Below, one piece after another: positions 7,708 through 11,337 of a stretch of DNA of 11,337 nt. Each line of letters begins with the position of its first letter. Positions within the stretch are counted from its first letter, which is position 1. Both the position numbers and the translations under genes were made by a program. Source of the DNA: Bacteroidales bacterium (lineage in GTDB: Bacteria; Bacteroidota; Bacteroidia; Bacteroidales; JAAUTT01); the NCBI GenBank assembly GCA_025350365.1, contig JANXXY010000319.1, positions 1-11,337 on the forward strand, read 5' to 3'. The notes beneath the pieces are model-generated. The model worked only from the letters and a program-made list of their open reading frames with translations, was not told the DNA's origin and searched no databases.

Positions 7708-8096
7708 CTACTTATTCCATACTAATGAAACTTTGTACTTTTCAAATTGTTGATCCTTGCTTACAATCTTTAAATCTTCATAAATTGCATGTGCAATAAT
7801 AATTCGATCAAAAGGGACGTGATGATGTTGCTCTAATCCGGCATTTATTAATATCTGATTAGTAGTTATTGGAATTAACTCAAATCCTGTTTTTTCTATA
7901 ATTCGAAGATACTTTCCAAGTCAGAATTTAAATTTAACCTGCCATATGAATGTTTTATAGCAATTTCCCAATATGTAGCAATACTTACAAAACAATTATT
8001 TTCAGAATTTTCAATAATCTCTTTAGTTTTCGAAGGCAATTCAGGATCCTCCGTAATGAACCAAATTACTGCATGGGTATCTAACAATAAATTCAT
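7708..8096 (-). pseudogene. PIN-domain toxin (VapC-like), frameshifted
   Basis: The 5' part (8096-7896, 66 codons) begins MNLLLDTHAVIWF and ends in TAG at 7898-7896. The missing half is directly downstream in another frame: after GAATTATAG the sequence reads IEKTGFELIPIT, then HHHVPFDRIIIAHA, then IVSKDQQFEKY, ending at TAG 7710-7708. Restoring one base near 7896-7905 gives a continuous 129-residue PIN protein of normal length with all four acidic residues of the nuclease site: D6, E44, D97 and D115. Members are ribonucleases, usually neutralised by the partner antitoxin. The start overlaps the antitoxin stop by one base (TAATG), typical of translational coupling. The otherwise perfect downstream half suggests a recent mutation or a sequencing or assembly error rather than an old relic. 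As read, the 66-residue product would lack two catalytic acids and be inactive. Confidence 0.85.
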
Positions 8097-8302
8097 TACA
8101 TATATTCATTAAATCCTTCAATTGGATCATCAAAATAACCTTTCATTGAAATCAACCCTTTAGCTTGTCCGGCAACTCTTTTTTTTATTTTCATGGATTC
8201 TTTTGTTGATTTAAATTTAATAAAATCAATGAAATCAGCCACCTCATTTTTCAAATTCAAAGGTAAACCTGATAATTTTGTGTATAACTGTACGTCTGTC
8301 AT
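8096..8302 (-). CDS. DUF2281/VapB-like antitoxin
   Basis: A 68-residue protein of the DUF2281 antitoxin type. Its N-terminal half (LYTKLSGLPLNLKNEVADFIDFIK) is the dimerisation and DNA-binding-like segment, and its C-terminal tail (AGQAKGLI, then FDDPIEGFNEYM) is the usual toxin-binding end. It is complete and immediately precedes the PIN toxin gene, sharing one base with it (ATGTAATG). Such antitoxins normally repress their own promoter, often together with the toxin. With the toxin frame broken, the antitoxin may persist as a lone repressor or protect against related toxins. Confidence 0.85.
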   Translation of the reverse strand: MTDVQLYTKLSGLPLNLKNEVADFIDFIKFKSTKESMKIKKRVAGQAKGLISMKGYFDDPIEGFNEYM

Positions 8303-8331
8303 AATTCAAGTTTTTCTTTCTCAATCCATCC

Positions 8332-8339
8332 CAAAAGTA
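8332..8339 (-). promoter_or_regulatory. Likely -7 element of the toxin-antitoxin operon
   Basis: TACTTTTG on the - strand is a perfect TAnnTTTG -7 element. Transcription would start near 8325, giving a leader of about 20 bases before the antitoxin ATG at 8302. No good TTTG is visible at the -33 distance. It lies in the 99-bp gap after the M16 stop, so the module probably has its own promoter. Confidence 0.4.
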
Positions 8340-8401
8340 CAAAATCTATCACACTTTTAAAACACAATGTTCCCTCATGCCTTCGTCCCACAAATAGAAA
8401 A

Positions 8402-9697
8402 CTACACAAGTTTTCCCACTATAACTTCATGAAATGAATCCCGTTCGAAATACTTTTTAGCAAGCGAAAGAATATCCTCTGGTGAAATTGATTTGATTAT
8501 TTTAATTATTTCATTGAAATGATCATATTGTAAATCGTATTCCAAAAGCAAAATAAGACTTTCAGCCTGTGCAAAAGCACCATCGAACATACGCACCATA
8601 TCACCAAGCATGTAGTTTTTAACCCTCAGCAATTCTTCGTCAGGAACAAGCTGGTTTCGGAGTTGTTCAATTTCATCATAAATGGCATTAACAGCTTCGC
8701 GGGTAACCGATGTTCCAAGGTCAGAAATAATGGTCATATATCCCGCATTAGTAAACGTTACAAACACAGAATTTATTCCATAGGTATAGCCTTTTTCTTC
8801 CCTAATTTTTTTCATCAGTCTTGACCCAAAATATCCGCCAAGTATACAGTTCAACACAGTTAATCCGATATAATCGGAATGATCCTTATTAACCAGTATT
8901 TTTCCGATGCGAACAGCGCTTTGAACAGCATCTGGTTTTTCAATGAAGATTTTCTTCCCGGTTTCGGTTTGTATGTTATATCTTTTTACATCCGGCGTTT
9001 CAGATATGCCCCAATCCTTTCCTCCAAAATGCTTTTCGAGGATTTTCATCTCGGTTTCCTCAACCTTGCCTGAAGCAATAATCCGGCAGGACTTTGCCTG
9101 ATAATATGATTTGTGAAACTGAAGCAACGCATCTCGTGTAAGACTTTCAAAATCACTTTCTTCAACAACGCTTCCATAGGGATGCTGACTTCCAAAAAGC
9201 ATTCGGCAATGAACAAACCTCGCGATGTTCTTAAGTTTAGTTTGTTCCACCTGAAATTGCTGTTTATGTTTGTTTCTGAATATTTCTAATTCAAGCTGGG
9301 GAAACGTTGGATTTTTAATTAAATCTTCAACAATTTCAAGAACTTGTGACAGGTATTTTCGCATACACAACAATGAAATATATGCATTATCCTTATCAAC
9401 ATTATACCCCATATGGCCACCGTAAAACTCAATCATTTCCGCAATTTGTAGCGAAGTGTATCCGGCAGATCCTTCCATCAGCATATTGTTAACAGCAAAT
9501 GCTACCAATGGCTGTGACTGATGCCAATTTCCTGCATTGAACATCCATTCCACCTTTATCATTTCACTATTACCTGTATTCAGATAATAGAGAGGAATAC
9601 CATTTGGAAGCACTAATGACGGCGCTTTGATAATATTAAAAGATTGAATCTCTTTTATTGAAGGTTGTATATTTCTGTCTAAGCTCATTTTTATCAT
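8402..9697 (-). CDS. M16-family peptidase homologue, non-catalytic subunit
   Basis: A 431-residue M16 (pitrilysin/MPP-like) protein lacking the zinc site: where the partner has HLFEH, this one reads FAVNN (F67, N70, N71). It does have the substrate-binding motif of the second half, GSRLMKKIREEKGYTYG, with R293, Y304 and Y306. This is the pattern of a non-catalytic partner such as mitochondrial processing peptidase alpha or the second chain of bacterial heterodimeric M16 peptidases. It is full length, with both M16 halves, and has no signal peptide. The ATG at 9697 is used; another in-frame ATG at 9688 (MSLDRN) is equally possible. It follows the catalytic subunit gene by 40 bp, so the two are almost certainly co-expressed and probably form a heterodimer in the cytoplasm. 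Confidence 0.9.
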   Translation of the reverse strand: MIKMSLDRNIQPSIKEIQSFNIIKAPSLVLPNGIPLYYLNTGNSEMIKVEWMFNAGNWHQSQPLVAFAVNNMLMEGSAGYTSLQIAEMIEFYGGHMGYNVDKDNAYISLLCMRKYLSQVLEIVEDLIKNPTFPQLELEIFRNKHKQQFQVEQTKLKNIARFVHCRMLFGSQHPYGSVVEESDFESLTRDALLQFHKSYYQAKSCRIIASGKVEETEMKILEKHFGGKDWGISETPDVKRYNIQTETGKKIFIEKPDAVQSAVRIGKILVNKDHSDYIGLTVLNCILGGYFGSRLMKKIREEKGYTYGINSVFVTFTNAGYMTIISDLGTSVTREAVNAIYDEIEQLRNQLVPDEELLRVKNYMLGDMVRMFDGAFAQAESLILLLEYDLQYDHFNEIIKIIKSISPEDILSLAKKYFERDSFHEVIVGKLV

Positions 9698-9737
9698 TAA
9701 ATTACACTATTGTTAAACCTGGCAGGTTTTTGTATTA

Positions 9738-10976
9738 TTAATTCTCAGCAAGGTAATACAGGGTGGAACAATTCTCGCTTCGAAATATGGTTTTAGCTGT
9801 ATTTGCCACATCTTCAGGTGTTATAGCGCAAAACTTGCCTATTTCCTCATTTAAAAGATTAGCATCGCCCAGCATTTCAAAATACGAAAGGCTCATCGCC
9901 TTGTTTAGAGAATTGGTTTGACTGAATAAAAGACTGGTTTCGTATTTGTTATGTACTTTTTTCAATTCTCTTTCCGAAATAAGTGTTTCGGAAAGGGTTT
10001 TCAATATTTCAACGATAGCCAATTCCGCTGTTTCTACAGGTATATTTTCCATGATTTTACCGCCGATAATCAGGATTCCCGGGTCGAAATCACCGCTCAC
10101 AAAAGCATTTACTTCGCTGAATAACTTTTTTTCCTTTACCAGTACTTGGTATAATCGCGATGATTTGCCGCTCGAAAGCAAATCGGTTATCACATCACAA
10201 ACGTAATATACATTGTCAAGCCTGTGTGGGATATGCCATACTTTGTATATAGCATCAAACGGAACTTTGCGGGTTACAGTTAATTTTCGCTCCTCCGTTT
10301 GGGCGGGTTCCTGAATTACATCATGCTTTTTTACAGTTCCCGCTTTAATATTACCAAACCATTTTTCAACCAGTTTATAACCATCATCTGCACTAATGTT
10401 GCCCGATATGGCCATCACTGCATTGTCTGGGGAATAATGAGTTTTGAAAAATGTTTTTACGTCCCCAAGAGTGGCTTCGAGAATATGTTCCATTTTTTCG
10501 CCAATTGTAGGCCAGCGATAGGGATGAACCTTATAAGCTAATGGCCTTAATAAAAGCCAAATATCACCATAAGGTTGATTCATATATCGTTGTCTGAATT
10601 CTTCAGTTACTACATTTTTCTGAATTTTCAAGCTTTTTGCAGAAAAATCCAGAGCCAGCATCCGATCAGATTCGAGCCATAATCCGGTTTCGATATTATC
10701 TGCCGGCAGTGTAATGTAATAATTGGTTATATCATTGCTTGTAAACGCATTATTTTCGCCTCCCACCATCTGCAATGGCTCGTCAAATGAAGGGATATTT
10801 GCCGAACCACCAAACATTAAATGTTCAAACAAATGAGCGAATCCGGTTTTATCAGGGAGTTCATTGCGCGATCCAACACAATATAAAATATTGATTGCCA
10901 CGAGCGGTGTTGTGCGATCCTCATTAATAAGGACTTTTAATCCATTCGATAATTGATACCTTTTAAATTCTACCAT
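9738..10976 (-). CDS. M16-family zinc peptidase, catalytic subunit
   Basis: A 412-residue M16B-type metallopeptidase. The inverted zinc motif H48-LFE-H52 is intact, with E51 as catalytic base, and the distal zinc ligand is E125 or E126 in VVTEEFRQRY, about 74 residues downstream as expected. GGENNAFTSNDITNYY follows the zinc helix as in active members. The second half carries SSRLYQVLVKEKKLFSEV, where the Tyr pair of the R/Y substrate-binding motif is replaced (LFSEV), which complements the partner encoded downstream. There is no signal peptide, suggesting cytoplasmic breakdown of peptides. I chose the ATG at 10976 (MVEFKRYQLSNGLKV); the frame extends to a TTG at 11018, but the extra 14 residues do not resemble the family. 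It is the first gene of the M16 pair, with a 361-bp repeat-rich region upstream. Confidence 0.92.
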   Translation of the reverse strand: MVEFKRYQLSNGLKVLINEDRTTPLVAINILYCVGSRNELPDKTGFAHLFEHLMFGGSANIPSFDEPLQMVGGENNAFTSNDITNYYITLPADNIETGLWLESDRMLALDFSAKSLKIQKNVVTEEFRQRYMNQPYGDIWLLLRPLAYKVHPYRWPTIGEKMEHILEATLGDVKTFFKTHYSPDNAVMAISGNISADDGYKLVEKWFGNIKAGTVKKHDVIQEPAQTEERKLTVTRKVPFDAIYKVWHIPHRLDNVYYVCDVITDLLSSGKSSRLYQVLVKEKKLFSEVNAFVSGDFDPGILIIGGKIMENIPVETAELAIVEILKTLSETLISERELKKVHNKYETSLLFSQTNSLNKAMSLSYFEMLGDANLLNEEIGKFCAITPEDVANTAKTIFRSENCSTLYYLAEN

Positions 10977-11052
10977 ATATTGTATTTGACATAAGAACCG
11001 GGAATAAGAACCATGCAATTTTTTTGTTTATAACCTATTGATAATTAATCAT

Positions 11053-11069
11053 CAAATTTATTAAATTTG
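11053..11069. promoter_or_regulatory. 17-bp perfect palindrome upstream of the M16 operon
   Basis: CAAATTTA and TAAATTTG flank a single T, giving a perfect odd palindrome about 77 bp upstream of the M16 ATG. Each arm is also a perfect TAnnTTTG -7 element, one per strand (the - strand one at 11060-11053 faces the M16 genes). It could be an operator overlapping a promoter, or two divergent -7 elements. Another perfect TAnnTTTG on the - strand lies at 11101-11094. None has a clear -33 partner, and the A/T composition raises the chance of coincidence. Confidence 0.3.
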
Positions 11070-11129
11070 CTTCAAATTATAAAATGTAAGTTGCAAAATT
11101 ATAAATAAATATGGACGTATCACATAAAT

Positions 11130-11234
11130 TGAAATAATTGAAATAAATGAAAATAATGGAAATAATGGAAATAAATGGAAGTATATGGAAATAAATGGAA
11201 ATAATGGAAATAAATGGAAGTATATGGAAATAAA
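11130..11234. repeat. 9/10-bp tandem satellite with 39-bp higher-order unit
   Basis: Eleven units of the form TGGAAATAA(A) lie head to tail. The first three (11130-11156) are degenerate, with TGAAA in place of TGGAAA. The remaining eight form two identical 39-bp blocks, 11157-11195 and 11196-11234, each composed of 9+10+10+10-bp units, the third being TGGAAGTATA. The exact duplication of the block points to recent slippage or unequal exchange, so copy number probably varies between strains. No gene covers it. Confidence 0.9.
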
Positions 11235-11248
11235 TAGTTACAATTATT

Positions 11249-11337
11249 ATTACAGACCCCAGTTCGGCTTGGGCTGTGCCTAAGTCGATTATATCATTAC
11301 AGACCCCAGTTCGGCTTGGGCTGTGCCTAAGTCGATT
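11249..11337 (+). repeat. Tandem 42-nt hairpin repeat, period 47, cut by window end
   Basis: Copies at 11249-11290 and 11296-11337 are identical over 42 nt, separated by ATATC. Each encodes a hairpin with arms TCGGCTTGGGC and GCCTAAGTCGA around a TGT loop: 11264-11274 with 11278-11288, and 11311-11321 with 11325-11335. The stem has 11 pairs, two of them G-U in + strand RNA and therefore C-A mismatches on the other strand. The GC-rich unit stands out from its AT-rich surroundings. The second copy ends with the window, so the array may continue. With the satellite and the palindrome it fills the 361-bp region upstream of the M16 genes, in which I see no gene. Confidence 0.85.

Noticed and set aside
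7890..7905. Programmed ribosomal frameshift in the PIN gene
   Set aside because: The in-frame stop comes before the A-run and there is no classical slippery heptamer ahead of it; a simple one-base lesion or sequencing error explains it better.
8402..9697. Second M16 gene as a degraded pseudogene because it lacks HxxEH
   Set aside because: It is full length, uninterrupted and retains the R/Y motif, which fits a conserved non-catalytic subunit.
10977..11018. TTG start extending the catalytic M16 protein by 14 residues
   Set aside because: The ATG at 10976 gives the family-typical beginning; the extension lacks support and needs a rare start.
11249..11337. Possible start of a CRISPR array
   Set aside because: The units are separated by only 5 bases, with no spacer of about 30 nt, so this is a tandem repeat. 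No cas gene is visible.

Overview
The window looks like chromosomal DNA of a Bacteroidota member, most likely Bacteroidales or a relative. The support is AT-rich sequence with A-rich or absent Shine-Dalgarno sites, several possible TAnnTTTG-type -7 promoter elements, a secreted protein ending in a gliding-motility/type IX secretion C-terminal domain, and housekeeping proteins (PurA, a Fur-family regulator, a long RSH enzyme) of the type I know from this phylum. The assignment rests on recalled protein families; no search was run.

Layout. Positions 1-483 hold a GC-rich hairpin at the edge, a probable dispersed intergenic repeat, a Fur/PerR-like palindrome, weak promoter elements and a 37-codon reading frame that stops two bases before the first large gene. 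That gene (484-1908, + strand) is a 474-residue MFS transporter resembling the MFSD1 group. A strong bidirectional terminator (1908-1947) separates it from a convergent block in which every gene is on the - strand. In transcription order, right to left, that block is: a catalytic M16 peptidase (10976-9738), a non-catalytic M16 partner (9697-8402), a DUF2281/VapB-like antitoxin (8302-8096), a PIN/VapC toxin broken by one frameshift (8096-7708), a secreted Fn3-like protein with a type IX sorting domain (7653-6211), a bifunctional (p)ppGpp synthetase/hydrolase (6156-3898), a Fur-family regulator (3815-3348) and adenylosuccinate synthetase (3251-1989). Positions 10977-11337 carry no gene but are rich in structure: a 17-bp palindrome, a 9/10-bp satellite organised as two identical 39-bp units, and two copies of a 42-nt repeat (period 47) whose + strand RNA would fold into an 11-bp hairpin.

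How the genes fit together. PurA, Fur and RSH make a plausible metabolic and stress block, since the first committed AMP step, metal or redox sensing and alarmone control are all growth-state functions. The two M16 proteins look like an obligate heterodimer: one carries the HxxEH zinc site, the other the Arg/Tyr substrate-binding motif. The toxin-antitoxin pair has its own likely promoter and looks like an insert between the peptidase operon and the secreted-protein gene.

I found no clearly new multi-gene defence or mobile system. The observations most worth checking are the right-edge hairpin repeat array, the single-base lesion in the toxin, the split-site peptidase pair and the leader reading frame upstream of the transporter.
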